Source: Novosphingobium sp. Rr 2-17 (GTDB lineage: Bacteria > Pseudomonadota > Alphaproteobacteria > Sphingomonadales > Sphingomonadaceae). From it: DNA of 64,000 nucleotides. Shown here one piece after another: positions 16,107 through 25,183 of this stretch (positions within the stretch are counted from its first letter, which is position 1; each line of letters opens with the position of its first letter). Made by a program: the position numbers and the translations under genes. The notes below the pieces were generated by a model. That model was not told where the DNA came from, searched no databases, and saw only the letters and a list, made by a program, of their open reading frames with translations. The stretch spans positions 78,535 through 142,534 of the forward strand of contig NZ_AKFJ01000081.1 in assembly GCF_000272475.1 (NCBI RefSeq), in the 5' to 3' direction.

Positions 16107-16679
16107 ATGACATCTCATGCCCCCGATCAGGCCCCCGATCAGGCCAAAGGCATTTATCAAACGCGTTGGGCCACGGCTGATGACCTTACGGCGTTGAAGG
16201 CTCTTATGACGCAGGCGATCGATGACTTACAGGTTGGCCTACTTTCTCCCGACCAGATCGTCGCAAGCCACGCCATCATGGGCTTGGATACCCAACTGAT
16301 CGAAGACGGCACGTATCTGATAGCCGAACGGGACGGGATTATCGCCGGCTGCGGAGGATGGAGCAAACGAGCCACTTTGTACGGCGGTGACCACAGCGCC
16401 AGTTTGCGAAACCCTCAACTTCTCGATCCTGCTCGCGATCCGGCAAAGATCAGAGCTATGTACACAAGCCCGCACTTCGCCCGCCAAGGCGTAGGCCGGC
16501 TGGTGCTGTCCGAATGCGAAAAGGCCGCCGCAAGCAATGGGTTCTCCGCAGTAGAACTGATGGCCACGTTGAGCGGCCAGCGTCTTTACGCCGTTGCCGG
16601 CTATTCCCCGGTCGAGAAGGTTGACGCGGTTGCGAACGGTATCACCGTCCCACTCGTGCGAATGCGTAAGCAATTGTGA
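16107..16679 (+). CDS. GNAT family N-acetyltransferase
   Basis: A 190-residue acetyltransferase with the GNAT core: IIAGCGGW strand, RAMYTSPHFARQGVGRLVLS as the acetyl-CoA pyrophosphate loop (about 113-132), and GQRLYAVAGYSPVEK at the C-terminal side. The ATG at 16107 is preceded by AGGA at suitable spacing. A tandem 12-nt duplication (16119-16142) encodes APDQ-APDQ near the N-terminus, before the fold. The substrate is unknown. It stands alone between the receptor leader and a tRNA gene. Confidence 0.85.
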   Translation: MTSHAPDQAPDQAKGIYQTRWATADDLTALKALMTQAIDDLQVGLLSPDQIVASHAIMGLDTQLIEDGTYLIAERDGIIAGCGGWSKRATLYGGDHSASLRNPQLLDPARDPAKIRAMYTSPHFARQGVGRLVLSECEKAAASNGFSAVELMATLSGQRLYAVAGYSPVEKVDAVANGITVPLVRMRKQL

Positions 16680-16843
16680 AGTCGGCCGGAATGCACTTGT
16701 GGCAAGGGCTACTTCGGCGCCACCTCGCTCGGCCCCGAGCGAGGTTCACGAAAAAGATTCAAGACGCGCTTGCCGGAGCCCCAACCCTTTGCTAATGGCC
16801 CGCTCCTACCTCGGGGTCCATGCAAATGGCGCCTCTTGATTTA

Positions 16844-16930
16844 GCGGTCGTGGCGGAATTGGTAGACGCGCAACGTTGAGGTCGTTGTGGGCGAAAGCCC
16901 GTGGAAGTTCGAGTCTTCTCGACCGCACCA
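16844..16930 (+). tRNA. tRNA-Leu (anticodon GAG)
   Basis: An 87-nt tRNA with acceptor arms GCGGTCG (16844-16850) and CGACCGC (16920-16926), discriminator A and an encoded CCA. It has the D-loop GGCGGAATTGGTAGAC, anticodon loop TTGAGGT within CAACG/CGTTG, the long variable arm of class II tRNAs (TGGGCGAAAGCCCGT), and the T arm GTTCGAGTC. Anticodon GAG reads CUC/CUU leucine codons. A strong stem-loop follows at 16961. Confidence 0.97.
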
Positions 16931-16960
16931 GCAGCCTTCTAAGGGCTGCTCAGAAAGTCT

Positions 16961-16990
16961 AGGAACGGCTGAAATCAGCCGTTCCTTGCT
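16961..16990 (+). terminator. Rho-independent-like terminator after tRNA-Leu
   Basis: AGGAACGGCTG (16961-16971), AAAT loop, CAGCCGTTCCT (16976-16986): an 11-bp perfect stem, then TGCTTCATT. A smaller stem AGCAGCC/GGCTGCT (16930-16950) lies between it and the tRNA end. Confidence 0.8.
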
Positions 16991-17368
16991 TCATTAAAGC
17001 CCCTATAATCTCCGAGTTCCGCTCAAGCGCGGGGTGAGAAATGGCCCCTTCCGTGAGTCGGAAGAATCGGTGAAGCAGCATCTCCTCTCTTACATAGACG
17101 CGTGTAACGCGCCGCCCGGTCGCTAGGGTGGTGGTGCTGGCCTATGGATGCACAACCGTGAGCACGGGATATGGCAACGGGTGCTGCAGCCCATAGCCCC
17201 TTTTATGTCGGCATGTCTTTGTGGCATTCGCTTGCCGCTCACGATTTCATCCGTGACGTACAGACATAGAAAGTTGGCGTAGAGATTGTGATTATGGCGC
17301 CGTGAGCGTCATTAAGAGCATCAAATGCCTACGATTTCCTATGCGGTGAGATTAGAAGGCATCGACAG
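16991..17368. other. Intergenic stretch without a recognised gene
   Basis: About 380 bp between the tRNA terminator and the convergent O-antigen ligase stop codon. I see no credible ORF, repeat or RNA fold here. Confidence 0.4.
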
Positions 17369-18748
17369 CTAACCGTCTTTGACGAGGCTGCCCGCCGTAT
17401 TGTGATGCAGCTTTTGTCTCCTCGCGCGTAACTCCGCCGCACTTGCGAAATGAGCGCCTTCCTGAGAGGACGATGTTTCATTCCGCCGACCGTCTGAGTG
17501 TAGTTTGAAGCTATGGAGAGAGGCTAAGGCGATGAGAAGGAAGGCATTGGCGAGTACGTCGTCTGCCAGAAGGCTGCTTTCGGAGAAATTCTCCAACAAG
17601 ATAAAGAGAATTAGGGCGGAAATCAGTGCGGCGCGGTGCGGCTGTTGCCCGAACATGGCCGTGAGTTCTACCGGTGGACGTACGAGCGCAACATATAACG
17701 CCAGTGCCAGGCCGGGGAGTCCGACCTGGACCAGCAAATCGAGATAGCCGTTATGCCCCTGATCGACGTTTTTCCATAGACTGATATCAGGTGTCCCGCT
17801 GCCGAGAAGGTTCGCAGAAGCGTCCCAATAGGCACCGTATCCCGAGCCCAACCAGGGATGATCGAGATAGAACTGGATCATCGGTCGCCAAATGGCCGCT
17901 CGTGTTGTCAGCGCCGTGGTATCGTCTGTGAGAGACAGGAAAAAGTCCCGCTGCAGGGTCATCACAATCAATCCAAGTAACAGCAGACCGACAAGAATGC
18001 GTGATCCCAGAACAAGAGAATGGAGGGCTTTGGGAGAAGCCTGAGCACGTTGTGCAGCCCTTGCGATCACGCTGCCTAAGATCAAGGCGACCGGCAACGT
18101 GATCCATGCCGTTTTCGACCATGCCAGATAGAAAAAGATCACGGCTCCCGCGATCACCGTGAGCCTGATCGGCGTGGATATCTTGCTACAATCAAACGTA
18201 AACAAGATGATGGTGACTGCGCAGAGCATTCCGGCGATATTCTTGTGGGCCATGAAACCGCGCCACAAGTGAACTTTATCCAACGCATGGGTGCCTATGC
18301 TTGGAATGGCCAAGGCTGCGATAAAGTTGAGAATTAGCGCGATGACAAGAAGGGTTCGTACGATCCCGAATGAGCGCCGCGTCCCAAGGTCACAAATTCC
18401 GCTGAAAATTCCCGAATAGACCAGCCCCAGCAGAACAAGCCGTTTGCCAGTAAGTTGAAAATCCTGGCTCCAAGCCAGGCTCAAGGCGGACCACAGCATG
18501 AACAGGATAACGGGCGTGTTGAAAATTCGGAGCGATCGTTTCCATCCTCGCAACGGGATCAGCGCGATCTGCAGTAAACCCACCAGCCCATAGGCGTACA
18601 GTCTGTAGACTTTTTGTTCTTCGCTGAGAGCGCCGCTCATTTCCACAAACGGCGTGGCGAGCAGACAAACCATAAGCAGGAGGAATGAGAGAAAGGATAG
18701 CGTTGTCAGCGTGCGGTTGCCGTCCGAGCGAGCGACCTCAATTTCCAA
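17369..18748 (-). CDS. O-antigen ligase/polymerase (Wzy_C family) membrane protein
   Basis: A 459-residue polytopic membrane protein with about eleven hydrophobic segments. The Wzy_C/O-antigen ligase signature is clear: RAAIWRPMIQFYLDHPWLGS with GYGAYWD, a periplasmic loop, then GHNGYLDLLVQVGLPG. Family members polymerise or attach undecaprenyl-linked glycan on the periplasmic face. The C-terminal tail (about 60 residues, polar) is non-conserved. It opens the surface-glycan region that continues rightwards. Whether it is a ligase (WaaL) or a polymerase (Wzy) cannot be told from sequence. Confidence 0.85.
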   Translation of the reverse strand: MEIEVARSDGNRTLTTLSFLSFLLLMVCLLATPFVEMSGALSEEQKVYRLYAYGLVGLLQIALIPLRGWKRSLRIFNTPVILFMLWSALSLAWSQDFQLTGKRLVLLGLVYSGIFSGICDLGTRRSFGIVRTLLVIALILNFIAALAIPSIGTHALDKVHLWRGFMAHKNIAGMLCAVTIILFTFDCSKISTPIRLTVIAGAVIFFYLAWSKTAWITLPVALILGSVIARAAQRAQASPKALHSLVLGSRILVGLLLLGLIVMTLQRDFFLSLTDDTTALTTRAAIWRPMIQFYLDHPWLGSGYGAYWDASANLLGSGTPDISLWKNVDQGHNGYLDLLVQVGLPGLALALYVALVRPPVELTAMFGQQPHRAALISALILFILLENFSESSLLADDVLANAFLLIALASLHSFKLHSDGRRNETSSSQEGAHFASAAELRARRQKLHHNTAGSLVKDG

Positions 18749-18906
18749 TGCGACACACCCGCTAATTGTAGCGCTAAAATCGGTTATGCTACGCGCATAT
18801 CCTTATACGGTTATCGAAACAACGATCCTCGAGGCGCCCTTGTGTCCGGCGACGGATGGAGGCCGCTAGCCCGCAGTGCGCGAACGTCGAAATGCGGGCA
18901 GCTTTC

Positions 18907-20037
18907 TCAACCGCCATCGACGGCACGCCGACCCAGCGCTGGATCGTCGGTGAAAAATCCATCGAGGCCGGTCGCCAGATAGCGTTGGATTTCCGCGATA
19001 CTGGCATCGGGGTTGCGCTCGCCATCGGCACTTTTGGCGAAGTCGGCCGCGATGAAGTGGTTTTCCGGACGGAACGTCCAGGTGCCCACCAGCAGCCCTG
19101 CCTTGTGCGCAGCCTCGACGATGCCGGTCGGGGCCGTCAGACGGTTCTGGGCATCGACGGGGATGATCATCCGGGTGGCAGGGGCCAGCCAGTGCGCATA
19201 CGTGGCGACTTGTGCTAGGCCCGCAGGCGTCAGCAGATCGGCCCAGCGGCGCGGATCGCCGGCTGCCACGAAATCGGCAGGTCGGCCATCGGGAGCGCCG
19301 ACCAACTGCATCAGCTTGATGTTGGCATAGCGGGCCAGATCGCGGCGCAATTGCTTCAGGTTGGCGACTTCGAAGCTTTGCACGATCAGCGGGGCGTGGC
19401 TGAGATAGTGGTGCGCCGCGACCGTGGCGATGAAGCGTCCTTCGAGCGGGAGGCCGATCCCGGCGAAATACGTGGAATGCTTGATTTCCGGGATCAAGCC
19501 TATCAAGCGCCCCCGTGCTGCCGATTCCGCCGCGACGAAATCGGCGATCTCGTCCAGCGTGACGATTTGGAACTGCCCGTCGTAAGACTGGCTTTCCGGG
19601 CGCATCGCCCCCAGCCTTTCGCGGGCGCGCAAGGTCTTGATTTCGGCCAGGGTGAAGTCTTCGGTGAACCAGCCGGTGACGGTTTCGCCGTCGATCACTT
19701 TGGTGGTGCGGCGGGCGGCGAAGGCAGGGTGGGCTGCCACGTCACTGGTTTCGGCGATGTTGTTTTCATGGCGCGCGATCAGCACGCCGTCCTTGGTCGC
19801 CACCAGATCGGGCTCGACGAAATCGGCGCCATCGGCAATCGCTTTGGCATAGGAGGCCAGCGTGTGTTCTGGACGCAGCGCGCTGCACCCGCGATGGCCG
19901 ATGACCAATGGTTTACGCAGACGGCTGGTTTTGGCGGTGTCTTGGGCGAGGACGGGCCCGCTCCCCACCAGGAGGCCGGTCAGGGCCATACCGGTTCCAG
20001 TGCCCAGCAGGCGGCGGCGGGAGAGCGGGCTCATCAT
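18907..20037 (-). CDS. Glycerophosphodiester phosphodiesterase, Tat-exported
   Basis: A 376-residue enzyme that hydrolyses glycerophosphodiesters to glycerol-3-phosphate and an alcohol. A twin-arginine signal (SRRRLLGTGTGMALTG) precedes the TIM-barrel motifs: H48-R49-G50, E75/D77 in EPDL, and H90. The length and inserted segment at 180-230 match periplasmic GlpQ-type enzymes. It is located in the surface-glycan region, opposite a CDP-glycerol glycerophosphotransferase-like gene further on. A role in recycling glycerophosphate decorations is speculative. Two adjacent ATGs (20037, 20034) are possible starts. Confidence 0.9.
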   Translation of the reverse strand: MMSPLSRRRLLGTGTGMALTGLLVGSGPVLAQDTAKTSRLRKPLVIGHRGCSALRPEHTLASYAKAIADGADFVEPDLVATKDGVLIARHENNIAETSDVAAHPAFAARRTTKVIDGETVTGWFTEDFTLAEIKTLRARERLGAMRPESQSYDGQFQIVTLDEIADFVAAESAARGRLIGLIPEIKHSTYFAGIGLPLEGRFIATVAAHHYLSHAPLIVQSFEVANLKQLRRDLARYANIKLMQLVGAPDGRPADFVAAGDPRRWADLLTPAGLAQVATYAHWLAPATRMIIPVDAQNRLTAPTGIVEAAHKAGLLVGTWTFRPENHFIAADFAKSADGERNPDASIAEIQRYLATGLDGFFTDDPALGRRAVDGG

Positions 20038-20464
20038 GGTTTAGATCCCCAATGCGAGGGTGACGGAACTGGAAGGGTGACGGAACTGGCGCGCCGCGAT
20101 CGGATAGACGCAGGTGTCATTTGTGATGATCTGTAGCTGCGTGATTGCTGAATTATGACTCGCTCTGATCGCCATGTCCGGTGCGAAGCATTCGTAGCGC
20201 TGCCGATCTGCCATCTCGGGCGTCCCGTGGCGATCGAAACATGTTAGCGACGTCGAAGCTGCATAGGTTGTCTGTCAGGCAGCGCGCGAAGAGATTGTAG
20301 GTGTGGCTTTGCTTTGGCAGGGGAGTCTCAAGCATTGGGCCTGCCTTGCCGGGTTGCAACCGCTAGAAAGTGCGCGCTTGCTGGGCATTCTCATTTGGTG
20401 GCAATGGGCACGAAAGGGATAGCCTATGTTCAAAATTCCCTGCGCCTGATCGGGATCGGCCTTT
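20038..20464. other. 427-bp divergent intergenic region with a 17-bp tandem repeat
   Basis: This separates the phosphodiesterase (minus) from the deacetylase (plus). Between 20057 and 20089 the 17-mer starting AGGGTGACGGAACTGGA is repeated in tandem (second copy one base short), some 20-50 bp upstream of the phosphodiesterase start. Direct repeats of this kind can be activator sites. Nothing else is recognised, and the short open frames here look spurious. Confidence 0.45.
20057..20089. repeat. Tandem 17-bp direct repeat
   Basis: Two directly adjacent copies of a 17-mer (20057-20073; 20074-20089, lacking its last base). They lie in the leader/promoter area of the phosphodiesterase gene. This is a possible binding site or slippage product. 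Confidence 0.7.
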
Positions 20465-21211
20465 ATGCAAGTTTCTGAAAAACGATTGCTGGTCTCGATC
20501 CACGATGTCGCGCCGTGCTTTGAAAGCCAGGTCGATCGTCTCGCCGATCTGGTCGAAGCGCGAGTGGGCAGGGCGCGGTATGCGATGCTGGTCGTGCCCG
20601 ATCACTGGGGCCGCGCGCCGTTGTCTCAGGCACCTGCGTTTCAGGCCCGCCTGCGGGCGTGGGCGCAAAGCGGGATCGAGATGTTCGTCCATGGCTGGTT
20701 CCACCGCGATACGTCAGAACATAGCGGGGCGGCCAGCTTCAAGGCGCGGCACATGACGGCGGGCGAGGGGGAGTTCCTGGGCTTGTCTCACACCGATGCG
20801 CTGCAGCGGATGCGCGATGGTAAGGCGCTGGTCGAAGATATCATCGGCATGCCGGCGGCGGGTTTCATCGCGCCTGCATGGCTCTATGGGCCTGGCGCCA
20901 TGCAGGCTTTGGGTGAGTGCGGTTTCCCGCTGGCCGAAGATCATTTCCGCGTCTGGCGCCCCGGCCAGGAAGACGCGCCGCTGGCAAAGGGACCGGTGGT
21001 GACCTGGGCTTCGCGCAGCACCTTGCGGACGGCATCTTCGCTGGCCTTTGCCGCGCTGGCCCGGCCTGCGCTGCAACCATTGAAGACCCTGCGGCTGGCC
21101 GTGCATCCGGGCGACACCACCAAGCTATCGATCCTGCGCAGCGTCGATGCCACGCTTCGCGCCTTCTCTAGTCGCCACGTTCCCAGCCGCTATTGTGACT
21201 TGTTGGAATAA
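20465..21211 (+). CDS. DUF2334/polysaccharide deacetylase-like protein
   Basis: A 248-residue protein of the DUF2334 branch of the NodB/polysaccharide deacetylase superfamily. The N-terminal strand LLVSIHDVAP carries the metal-binding HD, and MFVHGWFHRDT gives the H-x3-H pair, so a zinc-dependent deacetylase on an N-acetylated glycan is plausible. It lacks a signal peptide, so it would be cytoplasmic unless anchored. It leads a same-strand run with a glycosyltransferase 60 bp downstream, which supports a role in building or trimming the glycan made by this cluster. Confidence 0.8.
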   Translation: MQVSEKRLLVSIHDVAPCFESQVDRLADLVEARVGRARYAMLVVPDHWGRAPLSQAPAFQARLRAWAQSGIEMFVHGWFHRDTSEHSGAASFKARHMTAGEGEFLGLSHTDALQRMRDGKALVEDIIGMPAAGFIAPAWLYGPGAMQALGECGFPLAEDHFRVWRPGQEDAPLAKGPVVTWASRSTLRTASSLAFAALARPALQPLKTLRLAVHPGDTTKLSILRSVDATLRAFSSRHVPSRYCDLLE

Positions 21212-21271
21212 AGTTGTCATTATGACGATATAACGGGTGCGGAACTCGGCGAGGGGTGGAGTCTGAGGAGC

Positions 21272-22435
21272 ATGACAGAGCCTTTGCGGATAGCGATACC
21301 CATTCACAGCTTCGAGCCAGGCGGCGTCGAGCGTGTGGCGCTCAACCTCGCTGAGCACTGGCAGCAGACCGGCCACGACGTCGTGATCGTTTTGGGGCGG
21401 GACGAAGGGCTGGATCGCGGGCGGCTTTCTGGCAGCCTCGCCTACCGCCTTGTCCCTAGCCGGGTGCCTACTGCAAAGTTCGAGACTTTGTGGATGATCT
21501 GGTGCTTCTTGCGACACCTGACGCGCGAGCGGACGGACGTGATCTTCTGCCCCGGTAATACGTATGCGGTCGTCTGCGTCGCTATGCGGCTGCTGCTGGG
21601 TGATCGTTGCCCGCCGATCGTCAGCAAAGTCAGCAACGACCTGGTTCGCCGAGACAAGTCGTCGCTGCGTCGCCGGGTGTACCGCGTGTGGCTGCGCGTA
21701 CAGGGCATGACTGTCGACCGCTTCGTCGCCTTGGCCGAGCCGATGCATGGCGAGATCGTAGAAGCGATGAGTGTGGGCGCGCATCGGGTTACGACGATCC
21801 ACGATCCTGCCATGACCAGGCGTCGGTTCGATCGACTGGCCGCCATCCCACGCCACCGAACCGATCGCTACGGCTATCGCTTTCTGGCCCTTTCGCGCCT
21901 TGTTCCCCAGAAGAACCTGGAAGTCATGCTGCGCGCTTTTGCCGCCGGCTTTCGTCCGGGCGATGAACTGACGATCGTGGGTGACGGCCCGGAGCGTCGC
22001 AAGCTCGAAACTCTGGCGCGTCGCTTGTCGATCGAAACGCACGTCAGGTTTCTTGGTCACGTCACCGAGCCCGATCCCTACTTGCGCGATGCCGACTGCC
22101 TTCTTTTGTCGTCCAACTACGAGGGCGTTCCCGCTGTCATGCTCGAGGCCATCGCCGCCGGCTTGCAGATCCTTGCCACCGATTGCTCTTCGAGCATGCA
22201 GGCGTTGGCAGGGCGCGGCACGCGGGCAACGCTGGTGCCGGTCGGCGATGTCGATGCGATGGCGCAAGAAATCGCGAGGGCCGACGAACTTCCGCACCTG
22301 GGCCCCGATCAGCGCGAATATGCCGCGCGCTTTACCGTCGAGGCCGCCGCCGGCGCATACGTGGCAACGATGCGCCGCGCGATGGCATCGGCCCGCCATA
22401 CGCAAGTCCTGATGGCCTCCTCGCCCCAGCGTTAA
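21272..22435 (+). CDS. Glycosyltransferase family 4
   Basis: A 387-residue GT-B fold enzyme. The N-terminal domain has the acceptor-side loop SFEPGGVERVALNL. The C-terminal Rossmann domain has FLALSRLVPQKNLEVMLRAF and the EX7E pair in SNYEGVPAVMLEAIAAG. GT4 members transfer a sugar from a nucleotide donor with retention. Its downstream partner begins 41 bp later. Donor and acceptor are unknown. It probably acts on an undecaprenyl-linked intermediate at the cytoplasmic face. Confidence 0.92.
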   Translation: MTEPLRIAIPIHSFEPGGVERVALNLAEHWQQTGHDVVIVLGRDEGLDRGRLSGSLAYRLVPSRVPTAKFETLWMIWCFLRHLTRERTDVIFCPGNTYAVVCVAMRLLLGDRCPPIVSKVSNDLVRRDKSSLRRRVYRVWLRVQGMTVDRFVALAEPMHGEIVEAMSVGAHRVTTIHDPAMTRRRFDRLAAIPRHRTDRYGYRFLALSRLVPQKNLEVMLRAFAAGFRPGDELTIVGDGPERRKLETLARRLSIETHVRFLGHVTEPDPYLRDADCLLLSSNYEGVPAVMLEAIAAGLQILATDCSSSMQALAGRGTRATLVPVGDVDAMAQEIARADELPHLGPDQREYAARFTVEAAAGAYVATMRRAMASARHTQVLMASSPQR

Positions 22436-22476
22436 TCGCTCCGGTCCGGCGCTCTTCCACTCTCAAGGAACATACT

Positions 22477-23421
22477 GTGCTCCATTCCGCATCCCTTTCT
22501 AGCGCGATCGGTGCCCCTAAGGCTGAACGGCCCAACGTCTTGCTGCGTGCGCAAGACAAAGTGTCGTGGAAGCGGCGAACCGCGTTGCTGCCGGTGCTGT
22601 TCTCGATCCTGATAGCGCTGGGCGTGGTGCTCGAGCTGCGCGGAATGGACATGGGCAAAGTCCTGGCGATGGTGCCGCGGGACGCCGCGTTCTGGGTGGT
22701 CTTCGCCATCAGCTATCTGGCCGGCCCCGCCAGTGAATGGATCATCTACCGTCGGCTCTGGCAGCTTCCGGTGGAAGGCTTCGCCGCGCTGCTGCGCAAA
22801 CTGGTGTGCAACGAATTGCTGCTGGGCTATCTGGGTGAGGCTTATTTCTACACATGGGCACGCCAGCGCAGCGCGATGACGGCAGCGCCGTTCGGGGCGA
22901 TCAAGGACGTGTCGATCCTGTCGGCCATGACCGGCAACGCGGTGACGCTGATCCTGCTGCTGGCGCTGTGGCCCATGCTGAGTTCGACCACCATCGGCTT
23001 CGAGAACCGGGCAGTCCTGCTGTCGTTGTCGGTCGTACTGGCGACTTCGATAGTGGCCATGGCGTTCCGCCGCCGGATCTTCTCGCTGAGCCGGGACACT
23101 TTGTACTTCATCACTGGCATGCACCTGGCGCGCATCGTTGTCGCCACGCTGCTGTCGGCGGTGTTGTGGCACATGGTGCTGCCCACGGTGCCGGTCTCCT
23201 GGTGGCTGCTGCTGGCGACCCTGCGCCTGCTGATCTCGCGCCTGCCGTTCATTCCGAACAAGGACGTGGTGTTTGCCGGGGTCGCGGTCCTGACGCTTGG
23301 CCATGAGACCAACATCGCCGCGCTCATGACGATGATGGCCTCGGCGATCCTGCTGGTACACTTGCTGCTCGGCCTGGCGCTTGTGGTGAACGATCTGCTG
23401 CGCCGCGCGGTGCGTGCGTGA
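22477..23421 (+). CDS. Unrecognised polytopic membrane protein in the glycan cluster
   Basis: A 314-residue membrane protein with about seven to nine hydrophobic segments. The last stretch (LHLARIVVATLLSAVLWHMV and beyond) is strongly apolar. The layout is reminiscent of the lysylphosphatidylglycerol synthase TM/flippase-like superfamily, but I see no diagnostic motif, so this is a tentative comparison. I chose the GTG at 22477 because AAGGA at 22465-22469 sits seven bases before it and downstream genes fit. Its stop overlaps the start of the DUF2141 gene by one base. It may move or protect a lipid-linked sugar. Confidence 0.75.
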   Translation: MLHSASLSSAIGAPKAERPNVLLRAQDKVSWKRRTALLPVLFSILIALGVVLELRGMDMGKVLAMVPRDAAFWVVFAISYLAGPASEWIIYRRLWQLPVEGFAALLRKLVCNELLLGYLGEAYFYTWARQRSAMTAAPFGAIKDVSILSAMTGNAVTLILLLALWPMLSSTTIGFENRAVLLSLSVVLATSIVAMAFRRRIFSLSRDTLYFITGMHLARIVVATLLSAVLWHMVLPTVPVSWWLLLATLRLLISRLPFIPNKDVVFAGVAVLTLGHETNIAALMTMMASAILLVHLLLGLALVVNDLLRRAVRA

Positions 23422-23963
23422 TGGCACGGGCATGGATCATGGCGCCTTGCCTGCTGGTTGCGGGCCTGATGGTGACGGCGGCAGTGCTGCCACCGTCCTC
23501 GCCCGAGCTGGGCAAGAAGGAGGGCGAGTGCCATGCGGACGAGATGGGCTCTTCGTTCATGGTGACGGCGGTTGGAATGAAGGACCGCCAGGGCGACCTG
23601 AAGCTGGAAGTCTATCCCGCCAACGACCAGGATTTTCTGGCCGATGACAATGCGCTGGTGGCTGCAGGCAAAGTCTTCCGCCGCGTGGAAATTCCGGTGC
23701 CGCAAGCGGGGCCCGTTCACATGTGCATCCGAGTACCGGGGCCCGGCACTTACGCCGTGATGCTGCTCCACGATCGGGACAGTAACCACAAGTTCGGCTG
23801 GACCATCGACGGCATCGGCTTTTCGGGCAATCCCAGGCTGGGGTGGAGCAAACCGAAAGCCGCTAAAGTCGCGACTGTTGCCGGCGTTGGTCCGACGCCG
23901 CTTTCGATCGTCTTGAACTACCGCAACGGGCTGGGCGTCGCCCCGCTCTCTCGAAAGGTCTGA
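23421..23963 (+). CDS. DUF2141 family exported protein
   Basis: A 180-residue protein. A hydrophobic N-terminal segment (IMAPCLLVAGLMVTAAVLPP) acts as signal or anchor. The remainder matches DUF2141: GDLKLEVYP, CIRVPGPGTYAVMLLHDRDS (HDxDxN-like loop) and GIGFSGNP. These proteins have a small beta fold and unknown function. The ATG at 23421 shares the A of the upstream TGA, so translation is probably coupled to the membrane protein. The next glycosyltransferase starts three bases after its stop. A role in handling an exported glycan is inferred from context only. Confidence 0.8.
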   Translation: MARAWIMAPCLLVAGLMVTAAVLPPSSPELGKKEGECHADEMGSSFMVTAVGMKDRQGDLKLEVYPANDQDFLADDNALVAAGKVFRRVEIPVPQAGPVHMCIRVPGPGTYAVMLLHDRDSNHKFGWTIDGIGFSGNPRLGWSKPKAAKVATVAGVGPTPLSIVLNYRNGLGVAPLSRKV

Positions 23964-23966
23964 TCC

Positions 23967-25121
23967 GTGAAGATCGTCGACGTCTGCGCATTCTACAGCC
24001 CTCAGGGCGGCGGCGTGCGGACTTATATCGAGCAGAAGCTGCGGATCGGGCCACAATTGGGCCACGAGATCGTCGTGATCGTTCCGGGCGAGCGCCATGA
24101 GGTCATCGAGCGCGGTCCCGGTGCGCGGATCGTTTCACTGCCGTCTCCCCGGTTTCCGCTCGATCGCAAGTATGGCTATTTCGCCGACGAAGGCGTGCTG
24201 CATGCCGCCCTCGATGCCGAGAAGCCCGATGTGGTCGAAGTGTCTTCGCCTTGGCGCAGTCCGTCCATGGTCGCTCGCTGGCAGGGATCGGCGCGGCGCA
24301 GCTTGGTGATGCATGCCGATCCGCTTTCGGCCTACGCCTATCGCTGGTTCGAGCCGGTTCTCTCACGCTCGCACATCGATCGCGGCTTCGAGCTTTATTG
24401 GGAACATCTGCGCCACTTGGGCCAGGCATTCGACATGACCGTGTGCGCCAACCACGATCTGGCGGGCCGGCTGCGCGACGGCGGCGTGGCTGGGGTTTGC
24501 GTCCATCCGCTGGGCGTGGAAACCGGCGTGTTCACGCCTGAGCAGCGCGATCCCGAACTGCGTGCCCGCCTGCTGGAGTTGTGCGGGTTGGATCAGAACG
24601 CCCGCCTGCTGGTAGCCGCAGGCCGATTGGCGCCGGAAAAGCGCTGGCCGATGGTGGTGGACGCTGTCGCTGCGGCCAGCCAGCAAACGCCGGTCGGACT
24701 CGTTCTGTTTGGCGAAGGGCGCGAGAAGCGGGCGATCCGCAGCGCCATCGGCGGCAATCCACACGTCCGGCTGTTCGAGCCCGAGCGCGACCGTACCGCC
24801 TTTGCCGCGATCCTGGCGAGCGCGGACGCGGTGGTTCACGGCTGCGAGGCCGAGACGTTCTGCATGGTCGGCGCCGAGGCGCGCGCCAGCGGCACCCCCG
24901 TGATTGTCCCCGATTGCGGGGGCGCAGCGGATCATGCTCGGAATGCTGGCAGTCTGACTTACAAGGCCGGCAATCGGTTCTCGCTAACGAACGCTATTGT
25001 GAAATTCTGTGAGCAGCGGCAGGGGGCGCGCAGCGCCAGCTGGGTCGTCAGCAACGTCCAACATTTCGAGGGACTGTTTGCTGACTACGGCCACATAGTG
25101 CGTAGGTCGAAAGCTGCATGA
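23967..25121 (+). CDS. Glycosyltransferase family 4
   Basis: A 384-residue GT-B enzyme. It has an N-terminal SPQGGGVRTYIEQKL loop, Rossmann domain VAAGRLAPEKRWPMVVDAV and EX7E in CEAETFCMVGAEARASG. I chose the GTG at 23967 (no ATG nearby; AAAGG at 23954-23958 lies eight bases upstream). Only three bases separate it from the DUF2141 gene, so all three upstream genes are likely one transcript. The sugar and acceptor are unknown. Confidence 0.92.
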   Translation: MKIVDVCAFYSPQGGGVRTYIEQKLRIGPQLGHEIVVIVPGERHEVIERGPGARIVSLPSPRFPLDRKYGYFADEGVLHAALDAEKPDVVEVSSPWRSPSMVARWQGSARRSLVMHADPLSAYAYRWFEPVLSRSHIDRGFELYWEHLRHLGQAFDMTVCANHDLAGRLRDGGVAGVCVHPLGVETGVFTPEQRDPELRARLLELCGLDQNARLLVAAGRLAPEKRWPMVVDAVAAASQQTPVGLVLFGEGREKRAIRSAIGGNPHVRLFEPERDRTAFAAILASADAVVHGCEAETFCMVGAEARASGTPVIVPDCGGAADHARNAGSLTYKAGNRFSLTNAIVKFCEQRQGARSASWVVSNVQHFEGLFADYGHIVRRSKAA

Positions 25122-25183
25122 GACGATGAATTTTTTCTGCCATAAGCAGTGCGGGTAAAGGTGTGGGAAGGAGTCGATACAAC

